Shown: piece by piece, positions 23,589 through 31,964 of the stretch | Layout: every line of letters starts with the position of its first letter | Numbering within the stretch: the stretch's first letter is position 1 | Assembly: GCA_027341315.1 (NCBI GenBank) | Contig: DAIENA010000001.1 | Span: 1-38,872 of the forward strand | Length of the DNA: 38,872 bases | Direction: 5' to 3' | Source of the DNA: an archaeon | GTDB lineage: Archaea; Nanobdellota; Nanobdellia; Pacearchaeales; GW2011-AR1 | Position numbers and translations under genes: made by a program | Notes under the pieces: generated by a model | Databases searched by the model: none | What the model saw: the letters and a program-made list of their open reading frames with translations, nothing else | What the model was told of the DNA's origin: nothing

Positions 23589-24059
23589 ATGACAGATTTT
23601 GATGAACTCAAAGAAAGTTTAGAAAGAGATTACTCGACGGGCGACGCGGTGCATAAAATGATTACCGACGAATTGTTTGAGGATATCAGAGTAAAAGAGA
23701 AGAAACTTGAAAATATAGTTTCTAATGAGTTCAAGAGATTAATAGAAATTCCAAACATGATAATTCCTCCCCGTAAAAATAAAGGCGAAATGCCTCAAAT
23801 ATTGGAATACAAGGTTTCTTACAATAAAGAATTAAAAGATTTTGAAATAAAAATAACAAAAATGAAACTTCCAAACGGAAAAGTAATGGACGACAATAAA
23901 TACGCGTCGAGAACTTACGGATGTCCGCACGATTATACGTTTCCGATTTGCGGAATAAACGGAGAAGTCAGCAACATTGTAAAAGAATTCAAAATAAAGT
24001 ACAACGTCCGGGGAATAAAAAATGTCAACCACAACTGTTTTCACGAGATAAAGAAATAA
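23589..24059 (+). CDS. Hypothetical protein, 156 aa, with C-terminal Cys/His cluster
   Basis: I do not recognise this protein. The N-terminal half is helical and charged (FDELKESLERDYSTGDAVHKM, KEKKLENIVSNEFKRLIEIP). The second half is probably beta, with EYKVSYNKELKDFEIKITKMKLPNG. The C-terminus has YGCPHDYTFPICGING and later NHNCFHEIKK, giving three cysteines and three histidines that could bind a metal; this is inference. It stands alone between rps7 and another small gene and has its own TATA. Confidence 0.65.
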   Translation: MTDFDELKESLERDYSTGDAVHKMITDELFEDIRVKEKKLENIVSNEFKRLIEIPNMIIPPRKNKGEMPQILEYKVSYNKELKDFEIKITKMKLPNGKVMDDNKYASRTYGCPHDYTFPICGINGEVSNIVKEFKIKYNVRGIKNVNHNCFHEIKK

Positions 24060-24107
24060 TTCTGGTTTTTTCGAAAAATATATATAGAAAAATAACTTGC
24101 TTTCACC

Positions 24108-24395
24108 ATGTATGATGAATTGGTAAAAGAAATGCTGAACAAGGGAAAGAAACAGTCTCTTGAAACAATTGATGGGATAGAAAGAATTCTTAAAAGTCAA
24201 TATGGAAGTATTGAGGGAAATGGGGTTCTAAAACCGGACAAGAACTTAAATGAGAATTATAATCTTTTAATAAATGCCCTCGGAAATTATAAAAAATCAA
24301 TAATTAATTTTTGGAATTCGCAAAAGAAAAAAATATCAGGACTTGGCATTCTTGAAACCGTCGTTTCAGAAAATTCCAAAAAAAGAAAAAAATAA
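24108..24395 (+). CDS. Hypothetical helical protein, 95 aa
   Basis: I do not recognise this protein. It is a small, lysine-rich, mostly helical protein: MYDELVKEMLNKGKKQSLETIDGIERILKSQYGS, then ENYNLLINALGNYKKSIINFWNSQKKKI, ending in a basic tail (SENSKKRKK). ATATATATAG, about 30 bases before the ATG, may be its TATA. It converges on the minus-strand gene at 24416-24940 with a 20-base gap. It has no cysteine, signal or membrane segment. Confidence 0.55.
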   Translation: MYDELVKEMLNKGKKQSLETIDGIERILKSQYGSIEGNGVLKPDKNLNENYNLLINALGNYKKSIINFWNSQKKKISGLGILETVVSENSKKRKK

Positions 24396-24415
24396 AACCA
24401 ATTCACTGTGTTAAT

Positions 24416-24940
24416 CTAAAATTTAAATTCCTCGCCACCTTGTTCCCATTCTTTCCTTATCTTTTCAGTTAAAAAATCCTTTGAAACTCTTCCGCTCCAC
24501 TCGTCGCTTCCTTTTTTTCTGTATGGAATGTAAAAATCCGGATCGTTATAAAAATTATAAGATTTTAAAACAGGATATTTTGTGTCTGTATTTTTTCTGA
24601 AAAATTTTGGTTCGCCAACTAATCCTTTTTGAATAAATACGTTAAGATAATAATTATAAGACTTTGTTGCCATTTCATCGACAAACGGATTAACCACCTC
24701 TTCTATCCATAATTTTTTATTTTTGTCCAAGAAATCAATTGACTTGTAAGTTTGCTCCCCATAAGTTTTTGTGATTATTTCTTGGTAAATATCTTTCCAA
24801 AATTCATGACGGCATCCCCCAAACATAATTAATCCATCGTTCGCGTCTGCGGATTCAACAAAATTTACATAAGCGTCAATTTCAAATTTATTCTCAAGAC
24901 CCGTTCTTTCGCTGATCCTTTTTTTTATTTTTTCATCCAT
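24416..24940 (-). CDS. Hypothetical protein, 174 aa
   Basis: I do not recognise this protein. It is soluble, with many aromatic residues. Segments include NKFEIDAYVNFVESADANDGLIMFGGCRHEFWKDI, a helical region (KSIDFLDKNKKLWIEEVVNPFVDEMATKSYNYYLNVFIQKG), and a basic/acidic end (DFLTEKIRKEWEQGGEEFKF). The single cysteine lies in FGGCRHEFW. It is divergent from the EF-2 gene; the 86 bases between them hold the EF-2 promoter and presumably its own. Confidence 0.65.
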   Translation of the reverse strand: MDEKIKKRISERTGLENKFEIDAYVNFVESADANDGLIMFGGCRHEFWKDIYQEIITKTYGEQTYKSIDFLDKNKKLWIEEVVNPFVDEMATKSYNYYLNVFIQKGLVGEPKFFRKNTDTKYPVLKSYNFYNDPDFYIPYRKKGSDEWSGRVSKDFLTEKIRKEWEQGGEEFKF

Positions 24941-24997
24941 ATCGCATAAGCGGGTTCATTATTATTAAATATTATTGTCCTCAAAACTACAAAAAGT

Positions 24998-25005
24998 TTT
25001 ATAAA
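24998..25005 (+). promoter_or_regulatory. TATA box of the EF-2 gene
   Basis: TTTATAAA ends 21 bases before the EF-2 ATG at 25027, the same gap as for thyX, thioredoxin and rpoL. Confidence 0.65.
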
Positions 25006-25026
25006 CTAATTTTTGTAAAACTAATT

Positions 25027-27222
25027 ATGGCAGAAAAAGAAACAAGTTTGGAGAAAATCAACAGATTGACTTCTAATCAGGAGACGATTCGTAATATCGC
25101 GACGTCCGCACACATTCACCACGGGAAAACGGCTTTTACGGACAATCTTTTGGCGGCGTCCGGAATGATGGCGGCAAAAAACGCGGGCGACCTTGAGGAA
25201 GGAATGGCGACGTGGCAGCACGCCGACGAACAGGAACGACTTATGACAGTCGACGCTGCGAACGTTTCGATGGCGCACTCTTATCAGGGAACAGAATATT
25301 TAATTAATTTAATTGACACCCCCGGCCACGTCGATTTCGGAGGAAATGTTACGAGGGCGATGCGTGCTATCGACGGAACTTTTGTTTTAATCTGCGCCGT
25401 TGAAGGAATAATGCCCCAGACTGAAACTGTTTTAAGACAGGCTTTGAAAGAAAGAGTAAAACCCGTTCTTTTTATTAACAAAGTCGACCGATTGATCAAC
25501 GAACTTAAATTTACGCCCGAACAAATGCAGGAGAGATTTATGAAATTAATTCAGGAATTTAATCATTTAATCGAGCAAATTGCAGAAAAAGAATTTGCGC
25601 AAAAGTGGAGAGTTAACGTTAACGACGGAAGCGTTGCTTTTGGTTCAGCGAGGGAAAACTGGGCGCTTTCAATTCCATTTATGAAAAAGAAAAATGTAAG
25701 TTTCAAAGATATTTACAAAATTTACGACGAGACAATTCCAAAAGAAGAAAGACAAAAGTGGGTTTGGGAAAACGCCGCGCTCTATGAAGTGGTTCTTGAT
25801 ATGGCAGTAAAACATTTGCCTAATCCATTAGAAGCACAAAAATATAGAATTCCAAAAATCTGGCACGGGGACGAGAATTCAGAATTTGGAAAAGCTTTGA
25901 TGACATGTGACCGAAAAGGAGAGGTTGGTTTTGTTGTAACAAGAATTGTTATCGACCCACGTAGCGGAAAAGAAGTTTGCGCCGGAAGACTTTATTCGGG
26001 AACGATAAAAAGCGGAATGGACGTTTATTGCAACAATGCAGCCAAATCCGGAAAAATTCAGCAGGTTCTTGTTTATAACGGAATTAAACCCGAGCAACTT
26101 CTTGAGGTCCCGGCGGGAAACGTTCTTGCGATAAGCGGTGTCGACGTCGATGTCGGTGAAACAATAACGGAAAAAGAACAAACTCCTTTTGAAGAGATTA
26201 AACACATTTTTCAGCCGGTTATTACCAAGTCAATTGAAGTTGTTAAAACGCAGGATTTACCAAAGCTTATTGAAATATTAAGAAAAGTTGCAAAGGAAGA
26301 CCCGTCGATAAAAATCGCGATTAACGAGGAAACGGGCGAGTCTTTACTTTCCGGAATGGGAGAACTTCATCTTGAAATTGTCGAGAACAGAATAAAAACC
26401 GAAAAAGGCCTTGAGGTTAAAACTTCTCCGCCGATTGTGGTTTACAGAGAGAGTGTTTCGAAAATTTCAGCTCCGAGTGAAGGGAGAAGTCCAAACAAAC
26501 ATAATAGCTTTTTTATTAAAGTCGAACCCTTGCCTGCAGAACTTGCTGAGCTTATTGATAAAGGAGAAATTTCTGAGGGAAGGATCAAGAAAAAATCAGA
26601 GCAGATTACAAAAGTGCTTTCGGGTATCGGGTGGGGCTCTGACGAAATAAGAAATGTTAAAGATGTTTACAAAGGAAATATTCTTTTCGACGAGACGCGT
26701 GGAGAAGTTCACATCGGAGAAGTAATTGAAATGGTAATGGACGCTTTCGAGATGGTGATGGACCAGGGGCCTCTTGCAAGAGAACCGTGTATGAATCTTA
26801 AAGTTACGTTAACAGATATAAAACTTCACGAGGACGCGATTCACCGTGGACCGGCGCAAGTTTATCCTGCTGTAAGAGACGCGATTAAAGAAGCGTTTAA
26901 GAGCGCCGGGCCGACTCTTTTGGAGCCGTTACAAGTTCACCTGATTGAAGTCCCTGAAAATCTTATGGGCTCAGCGTCGAAATTAGTCGGAAGTAAAAGA
27001 GGACAACTTCTCGGAATGAAACAGGAAGGCGGAGCGATGAGCCTTGAAGCAAAGATTCCCGTCGCTGAAATGATTGGATGGGCGAGCGATTTGAGAAGTG
27101 CAACTGAAGGCCGTGGAATTTCGTCGCTTCGAGACCAGAGTTTTGAAAAGGTTCCGCAGTCGCTACAACCCGACGTAATCAGAAAAATCAGAGACAGAAA
27201 AGGACTTGCGGAAAATCAGTAA
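25027..27222 (+). CDS. fusA: Translation elongation factor 2
   Basis: EF-2 drives GTP-dependent translocation. The 731-residue chain has the archaeal G domain: G1 AHIHHGKT at 28-35, G3 DTPGHVDFGGNVTRAMRAIDG, G4 NKVDR. Later domains include GSVAFGSARENWALS and GMGELHLEI. The diphthamide histidine is H606 in DAIHRGPAQ, and the end is SATEGRGISSLRDQSFEKVPQ. Two G-domain positions differ from other archaea. The aspartate of AHIDHGKT is histidine (H31), and the switch-I RGITI reads RLMTV at 71-75 while T74 is kept. The rest is intact, so it should be functional. Confidence 0.96.
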   Translation: MAEKETSLEKINRLTSNQETIRNIATSAHIHHGKTAFTDNLLAASGMMAAKNAGDLEEGMATWQHADEQERLMTVDAANVSMAHSYQGTEYLINLIDTPGHVDFGGNVTRAMRAIDGTFVLICAVEGIMPQTETVLRQALKERVKPVLFINKVDRLINELKFTPEQMQERFMKLIQEFNHLIEQIAEKEFAQKWRVNVNDGSVAFGSARENWALSIPFMKKKNVSFKDIYKIYDETIPKEERQKWVWENAALYEVVLDMAVKHLPNPLEAQKYRIPKIWHGDENSEFGKALMTCDRKGEVGFVVTRIVIDPRSGKEVCAGRLYSGTIKSGMDVYCNNAAKSGKIQQVLVYNGIKPEQLLEVPAGNVLAISGVDVDVGETITEKEQTPFEEIKHIFQPVITKSIEVVKTQDLPKLIEILRKVAKEDPSIKIAINEETGESLLSGMGELHLEIVENRIKTEKGLEVKTSPPIVVYRESVSKISAPSEGRSPNKHNSFFIKVEPLPAELAELIDKGEISEGRIKKKSEQITKVLSGIGWGSDEIRNVKDVYKGNILFDETRGEVHIGEVIEMVMDAFEMVMDQGPLAREPCMNLKVTLTDIKLHEDAIHRGPAQVYPAVRDAIKEAFKSAGPTLLEPLQVHLIEVPENLMGSASKLVGSKRGQLLGMKQEGGAMSLEAKIPVAEMIGWASDLRSATEGRGISSLRDQSFEKVPQSLQPDVIRKIRDRKGLAENQ

Positions 27223-27267
27223 TTATATTATATAAATATTTTTAAATAAAATTTGTTTTTTATTTTT

Positions 27268-27660
27268 ATGAATAAACAAATAGCATATCAAACTCTGGTA
27301 ACCAATTATTTGACTCACAGGAAAGTCCCTGAAGAAAAACAAAAAGGTTTAGCTAAAAGAATTTTAAATGAAATAAATAATATGAGGGGATCGAGTCTAA
27401 CCGACGGATTTAGACATTTCCTTTTAGAAAAGAGCATTGCAAAAAACGCAGTAACAGCATACCTTGATGCAAATTCTTTGAGTGTTATTTCGTATAAAAT
27501 AAACAAAACCCAGAGTGAAAATTTGTCTAAAAGATTATGCAAATTCAAATTAAACAAAGAAGAAAGGAAAGATATCTTGGACAATTGGGCAATGTTCAAA
27601 GCTGAAAATGAAACCGAGGCAGGAATTTACGGAAATTGTCTTTATGTTTCAAATAATTAA
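27268..27660 (+). CDS. Hypothetical helical protein, 130 aa
   Basis: I do not recognise this protein. It is entirely helical and basic: QIAYQTLVTNYLTHRKVPEEKQKGLAKRILNEINNM, FRHFLLEKSIAKNAVTAYLD, QSENLSKRLCKFKLNKEERKDILDNWAMFKAENE. ATG 27268 is chosen over TTG 27253 because TATAAATATTTTTAAA lies just upstream at the right distance for a start near the ATG. It has its own short intergenic regions on both sides and no motif. Confidence 0.6.
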   Translation: MNKQIAYQTLVTNYLTHRKVPEEKQKGLAKRILNEINNMRGSSLTDGFRHFLLEKSIAKNAVTAYLDANSLSVISYKINKTQSENLSKRLCKFKLNKEERKDILDNWAMFKAENETEAGIYGNCLYVSNN

Positions 27661-27709
27661 TATTATAAATCTCAATTAATTTTAAATATTCACCGATTCA
27701 ATTCTTTCC

Positions 27710-28531
27710 ATGAATAATTCAAAAAATCCGGTTAAGGAGACTCTAAAGAAGAGATATCCAAACATGAATGAATTTCTTTTTGAAACTTCATATTTTTTAT
27801 TGAAGCATATAATAAATGAAAAAGGGTTAAATGAAATTCTTTTGAAAAATGGAAAATTTTACGGGATTGATTTTGCAAATGCTATACTTAATTATCTAAA
27901 CATTAATTATAATCTGCATGGAAAAATTCCGGATGAAGGGAGGTATATATTCACTTCTAATCATCCATCAAATGGAATTGATGGAAATATACTTATGAGT
28001 GCGGTCGGAGGTAAAAACAAAAACATCAAATTTTTTGTCGCAGATTTTATTTCTGAATATGAAAATTATAAAGATATTTTTTTACCAACTGACTTTTCAG
28101 GAAAAAAAGGAAGAGAAAACACAAAAAAAGTCATAAATGCCTTAGAATCAAATTCACAAATTATAATATTTCCTGCCGGAGATATTTCAGTAAAAATTAA
28201 AGATAAAATAAGAGACATTCCTTGAAATTCAAGTGTAGTGAATTGGTCCAAAAAGTATGAACGGGATATTGTCCCAGTTTATTTTAATGGGAAAAATTCA
28301 AATTTATTTTACTTAGTTTCAAGGCTGAGACTGTTTTTTAAAATAAAAGGAAATCTTGAAAAACTATTTATGGTCAGAGAAATAACATCTCAGCGTGGAA
28401 AAACATTTGATATTGTTTTTGGAGAACCTATTCCTTATCAAAATTTTACAAATGAAAAAACTTCAAAAGAATGGGCTGACCAAATTTATAATAAAGTTTA
28501 TTCGCTTGAGGAAAAATTAATAAGAATATAA
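27710..28531 (+). pseudogene. PlsC-like phospholipid acyltransferase with an in-frame TGA
   Basis: Two open segments in the same frame, 27710-28225 and onward from 28226, are separated by one TGA (28223-28225) and read as a single 273-codon protein. The N-terminal part has the acyltransferase motif NHPSNGIDG (H-x5-D) and FPAGDIS. The part after TGA continues normally with RDIVPVYFNGKNSNLFY and FGEPIPYQ. From family memory the TGA falls where related bacterial proteins have a conserved tryptophan (DL-x-W), so a TGG-to-TGA change is the simplest reading. It may be a recent pseudogene, a read-through gene or an assembly error. A bacterial origin is likely because archaeal lipids are not acylated. 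Confidence 0.8.
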
Positions 28532-28563
28532 GAATTTTTAAACCCCTTCGTCGTTAATTTTGG

Positions 28564-29421
28564 ATGTCACTAAAATCGTTTTGGAAAAGTTCGTCGGCAA
28601 ATAAGCTAATCGTCGTCGTGGCTTTAATCTGGGCCGCTTTGGCGGTTGTTTTTGGAATTTACGATTTGGAAATTTCAAAATTCCTTTTCAATGCGTCGAA
28701 CCCCGTCGGAAAATTAGTCGGGGCGTTCGGTGAAATTCCCGGAATACTTTTCGGGTTATTTGCCTTGTTCACGTTTTGGGCAGGCTCAAATTTTAAAAGT
28801 AAAAGCAATAGAGCATTTGTTTTCCTTGGAGAAGTTGTCGTTTCGACTTTTTTGTTTTATTACATTTTAAAATTGATTTTTAATTATACAAATTTTGATT
28901 TTAAATTTAATTCTCTTTTAGGAATTACCCTGGGATTTGGATTAGTTTTACTCTCTTTAATCTGCCTGTACACATTTAAATTAAAATATGCAAAATTTTC
29001 CAAAAAAAATTATTTATTTGCAAAGTTGAGTGTAATTCTTTTTGTCGTTGCCGGCGCAATTGTTGAAATCTTAAAAGTTCTCTGGGGAAGAATGCGTTAT
29101 GAAGACGTCGTTCTTGGCGTCGGAAAATTTACCGCCTGGTATTTGCCGCAGGGAATCACCGGAAACTCTTCTTTTCCGTCGGGACACGCCTACCTTGGGT
29201 GGATTTTAATTCCGTTATTTTTAATATTCTTAAATAAAAACAAAATTTGGAAATGGATTTTGATAATTTTGACTTCAATTTTCGGGTTGTTTATTTCCTT
29301 GGAAAGAATTGTCACCGGAGCGCATTACGCTTCGGACGTTTTATTTTCCGGAGGAATTGTAATTATATTATTTTTAATTTTATACCATAAATATTTTTTG
29401 AAGAGTTCCGGGAAGAAATGA
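28564..29421 (+). CDS. PAP2-superfamily membrane phosphatase
   Basis: The protein has 285 residues and about six membrane helices. The three phosphatase motifs are present in order. A degenerate K-x6-R motif appears in KVLWGRMRYE (RM instead of RP), then SSFPSGHA with the catalytic histidine, then SLERIVTGAHYASD. PAP2 enzymes dephosphorylate lipid phosphates such as phosphatidic acid or polyprenyl diphosphates. It directly follows the broken acyltransferase gene, which would fit a lipid-remodelling pair. TTTTTAAAC about 30 bases upstream suggests its own promoter. TGA is its stop. Confidence 0.88.
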   Translation: MSLKSFWKSSSANKLIVVVALIWAALAVVFGIYDLEISKFLFNASNPVGKLVGAFGEIPGILFGLFALFTFWAGSNFKSKSNRAFVFLGEVVVSTFLFYYILKLIFNYTNFDFKFNSLLGITLGFGLVLLSLICLYTFKLKYAKFSKKNYLFAKLSVILFVVAGAIVEILKVLWGRMRYEDVVLGVGKFTAWYLPQGITGNSSFPSGHAYLGWILIPLFLIFLNKNKIWKWILIILTSIFGLFISLERIVTGAHYASDVLFSGGIVIILFLILYHKYFLKSSGKK

Positions 29422-29432
29422 GAATCACAAGT

Positions 29433-29440
29433 TTTATAAA
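29433..29440 (+). promoter_or_regulatory. TATA box of rpoL
   Basis: TTTATAAA ends 21 bases before ATG 29462, so a leaderless rpoL transcript is predicted. Confidence 0.6.
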
Positions 29441-29461
29441 TAAAGTTTTTGATTTTAAAAT

Positions 29462-29725
29462 ATGGAAGTTAAAGTTTTAAGAAAAGAAAAAAACGAAATT
29501 GAAATTGAGTTTGACGATTTGACATTTCCTGAAATTTTAAGGGTTTACTTGAATAAAGATTCTGCTGTGACTTTTGCAGCCTGGAAGAAGGAACACTCAA
29601 CGTTGAATCCGGTTCTCCTTGTTAAAACGAAAGGAAAAGAAGCTAAAGCGGCCGTTGACAAGGCAATTCAGGAAATTACAAAAGACCTTGAGAAAGTTGA
29701 AGAAGACTTTAAGAAATTGAAATAA
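29462..29725 (+). CDS. rpoL: RNA polymerase subunit L (Rpb11 homologue)
   Basis: RpoL pairs with RpoD to form the platform on which polymerase assembles. The 87-residue protein has the family opening MEVKVLRKEKNEIEIEFDD, then PEILRVYLNKDSAVTFAAWKKEH, and NPVLLVKTKGKEAKAAVDKAI. The usual DHTL..LLR motif is degenerate here (DDLTFPEILR), with histidine replaced. Length is normal. It is separate from the rpoHBA operon, as is common, and stands before radB with its own TATA. Confidence 0.88.
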   Translation: MEVKVLRKEKNEIEIEFDDLTFPEILRVYLNKDSAVTFAAWKKEHSTLNPVLLVKTKGKEAKAAVDKAIQEITKDLEKVEEDFKKLK

Positions 29726-29798
29726 ATCTAGTTTTGTAATCTATAAAAATTGGCTGCATAATATAAATACTTATTAATCCAAAATTATTTTATTTTTA

Positions 29799-30533
29799 AT
29801 GGAAAATTCAGACGAAAGAATTTCGACCGGAAGTTTTGATTTGAATGATTGGCTCGGCGGCGGTTACGAAAAAGGAATCGTTACGATGATTGTCGGACCG
29901 CCAGGTTCGGGAAAGAGCAATATGTCGATTCTTGCGGCGTGTTCGCGGGCCCGCGATGAAAAAGTTATTTTCGTTGATACGGAAGGGGGTTTCTCCGTCG
30001 AGAGAGTTAAACAAATTGTCGGCGAAGAAAATTCCGAAAGAATTTTAAAAAATATTTTAATTTTAAACCCCACAAATTTCCAGGAACAAAAAAAACATTT
30101 TTCAAAACTTCTTGATAATGTAAAAAAAGAGGAAATTGGTTTAATTATTGTTGATTCAATTGCAATGCTTTACCGGCTCGAACTTGGCGACGCTGTTCAA
30201 AGTGACAACGAAGAAAAAATAAGAGAAGTCAACCGCGACGTTGCAAGACAGATGAGAACTTTGGTAGAAATTTCAAGGAAACAGAATATTCCTATTTTAA
30301 TAACCAACCAAGTTTATGCAAATTTTTTACCTTTTGATGAAATGCAGAAAGGAGCCGAAAAAGAAATGAATATCGTCGGAGGAGATTTGTTTAAATATTG
30401 GAGTAAGTGTATTATAGAATTAAAATCGGACCGGACAAGGAAAGCCGTTCTATTAAAACACCGAAGTCTTGACAAAAGGGATTTTAATTTCGAGATAAGA
30501 AACGAAGGCATTTTTAAACGCGGGCTTTTTTAA
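29799..30533 (+). CDS. radB: DNA repair and recombination protein RadB
   Basis: RadB is a RecA/RadA paralogue that assists homologous recombination. Residues 33-40 are Walker A (GPPGSGKS). The Walker B region is GLIIVDSIAML, and ILITNQVYANF matches the L2-adjacent segment. The protein opens with RISTGSFDLNDWLGGG, without the helix-hairpin-helix domain of RadA, and has 244 residues, close to typical RadB. It precedes nreA, another DNA-repair gene, on the same strand. ATAATATAAATAC about 40 bases upstream is the likely promoter. Confidence 0.92.
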   Translation: MENSDERISTGSFDLNDWLGGGYEKGIVTMIVGPPGSGKSNMSILAACSRARDEKVIFVDTEGGFSVERVKQIVGEENSERILKNILILNPTNFQEQKKHFSKLLDNVKKEEIGLIIVDSIAMLYRLELGDAVQSDNEEKIREVNRDVARQMRTLVEISRKQNIPILITNQVYANFLPFDEMQKGAEKEMNIVGGDLFKYWSKCIIELKSDRTRKAVLLKHRSLDKRDFNFEIRNEGIFKRGLF

Positions 30534-30540
30534 AAATTCT

Positions 30541-30582
30541 GGGGGAATAAACCCCAAACGAAGTTTTGTAAACAAAACTTCG
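30541..30582 (+). terminator. Double hairpin downstream of radB
   Basis: GGGG-AATAAA-CCCC is followed by a perfect 10-bp stem, CGAAGTTTTG (30559-30568) with CAAAACTTCG (30573-30582) around TAAA. It begins 8 bases after the radB stop. It could be a terminator or RNA-stability element; no long T tract directly follows, so the role is uncertain. Confidence 0.5.
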
Positions 30583-30700
30583 GAGGCATTTTTAAGAAGG
30601 ATTATTTTAAAATTTTAAATAAATTTTCTGGATGGAATTGTTTTGTTGCCCCTCTCCAAAACTCATTAATAATTTTAAACCTCATTTCCCTTGAAAAATT

Positions 30701-31903
30701 ATGGAAGAGGTGAAATTTGGAATTGTAGAAAAATTGTCTAAATTAAATTTTAAAGTAAAAGATTTTTCAAATATTTCAAAATTCGAGGGCGCGAGTCCGC
30801 CAAGTGTTTTTATCGGCTCCGGTTTAAAGTATCCTCTTGTTAACGTCGGAATTCTTTCCCCCGTCGGAAAGGTCGAAGACGCAGAAATTTTTGACGCCCC
30901 GAAAAGCTGGGCAAAAGAAGATTTTTCAATCCGTGATATTTTGTCGTTAAGAGAAAATCTTCTAAATTCGAGATTTTCCTCCCAGGTTACGGATTCGAGA
31001 TTAAATAAAAAATTCACCCAAATTGCAAAAGAGATTGCAATTTCCGGAAAGTCCGTCGACGTCGAGATTGAGCTAAAATCGCGGATTAATTTTGGAAAAA
31101 ACACCGACAAAATTCTGACGCCAAACGGCATGAAAGCAGAATTAAAAAATGCAAGAGTCACTGAAAACATAAAAATTAATGAAAAAGTCGACCGAGCGAT
31201 GAACGATGAAATAAAAGCCGGAGAAGGAATAAGTTATCTTTATTCTTCCGGAATAAATGAGTATTCCCTTTCAAAAATTTTGTCTGTCGGAGTTCTCGGA
31301 TTAAAAAAAGATAAAAAGATGGTTCCGACAAGATGGAGTATAACCGCGACCGACGACATAATTTCAAAAGAAATTTTAAAAAAAGTCAAAGAATATAAAT
31401 GGATTGAAAATTATGAATTGTTGACCGGAGAATTTTTAGGAAATCAATATTTAATTTTACTTTTTCCAAATGTCTGGAGCTTCGAACTTTTCGAACTTTA
31501 TTATCCCGGCTCGAGTTGGAATCCTGGAACCGACCTTAAAGCCTCGACGGATTCGGAAGGTTACAACGGAAGAACAACTTATGCTTCTAACTGCGGCGGG
31601 GGATATTACGCAACGAGACTTCCTGTTCTTGAATATTTAAACTCAATAGGAAGGCAGGCGGGAGTTCTCGCAATCCGACTTGAAACTCCGAGTTATTGGG
31701 CCGCTCTTGGCGTGTGGGTTGTGAGAGAAAGCGTCCGAAAGTCTTTAACAAATTCGCTGAGTTTTTCGTCGCGTGAAGAATTAATTAAAAACTCAAAAGA
31801 AATTTCAATCCAAAAATTTAATTTTGATCCTGAAATAATTTACAAAAAAAGTAATCTATTAAGAATTTACGGGACACAAAAAAATTTAAGAGATTGGTTT
31901 TAA
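30701..31903 (+). CDS. nreA: DNA repair protein NreA (zinc finger missing)
   Basis: NreA is an archaeal repair protein that works with PCNA, as shown in Haloferax. Core blocks are present: GASPPSVFIGSGLKYPLVNVG, then FDAPKSW, DSRLNKKF, VPTRWSITATDD, and a long C-terminal half with SSWNPGTDLKASTDSEGYNGRTTYASNCGGGYYATRLPVLEYL and GVWVVRES. The C-terminus ends QKNLRDWF (393-400), a good PCNA-interacting (PIP) motif. Usual NreA proteins begin with a four-cysteine zinc finger; here the first ~25 residues contain no cysteine. Its place after radB supports a repair role. Confidence 0.9.
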   Translation: MEEVKFGIVEKLSKLNFKVKDFSNISKFEGASPPSVFIGSGLKYPLVNVGILSPVGKVEDAEIFDAPKSWAKEDFSIRDILSLRENLLNSRFSSQVTDSRLNKKFTQIAKEIAISGKSVDVEIELKSRINFGKNTDKILTPNGMKAELKNARVTENIKINEKVDRAMNDEIKAGEGISYLYSSGINEYSLSKILSVGVLGLKKDKKMVPTRWSITATDDIISKEILKKVKEYKWIENYELLTGEFLGNQYLILLFPNVWSFELFELYYPGSSWNPGTDLKASTDSEGYNGRTTYASNCGGGYYATRLPVLEYLNSIGRQAGVLAIRLETPSYWAALGVWVVRESVRKSLTNSLSFSSREELIKNSKEISIQKFNFDPEIIYKKSNLLRIYGTQKNLRDWF

Positions 31904-31952
31904 TTTTCCCCTAAAGAAACCTTTTTAACCTAAATAAACCTTTTTCAAGTAA

Positions 31953-31961
31953 AGGAGGTGA
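31953..31961 (+). promoter_or_regulatory. Perfect Shine-Dalgarno sequence
   Basis: AGGAGGTGA complements the archaeal anti-SD (TCACCTCCT) over nine bases and ends 3 bases before ATG 31965. Nearly all other starts here lack any such site. Confidence 0.8.
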
Positions 31962-31964
31962 AAA

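Noticed and set aside
28223..28225. Selenocysteine or genome-wide UGA-to-Trp recoding
   Set aside because: No SECIS-like structure was evident, no other conserved gene has an internal TGA, and TGA ends at least three genes in this window.
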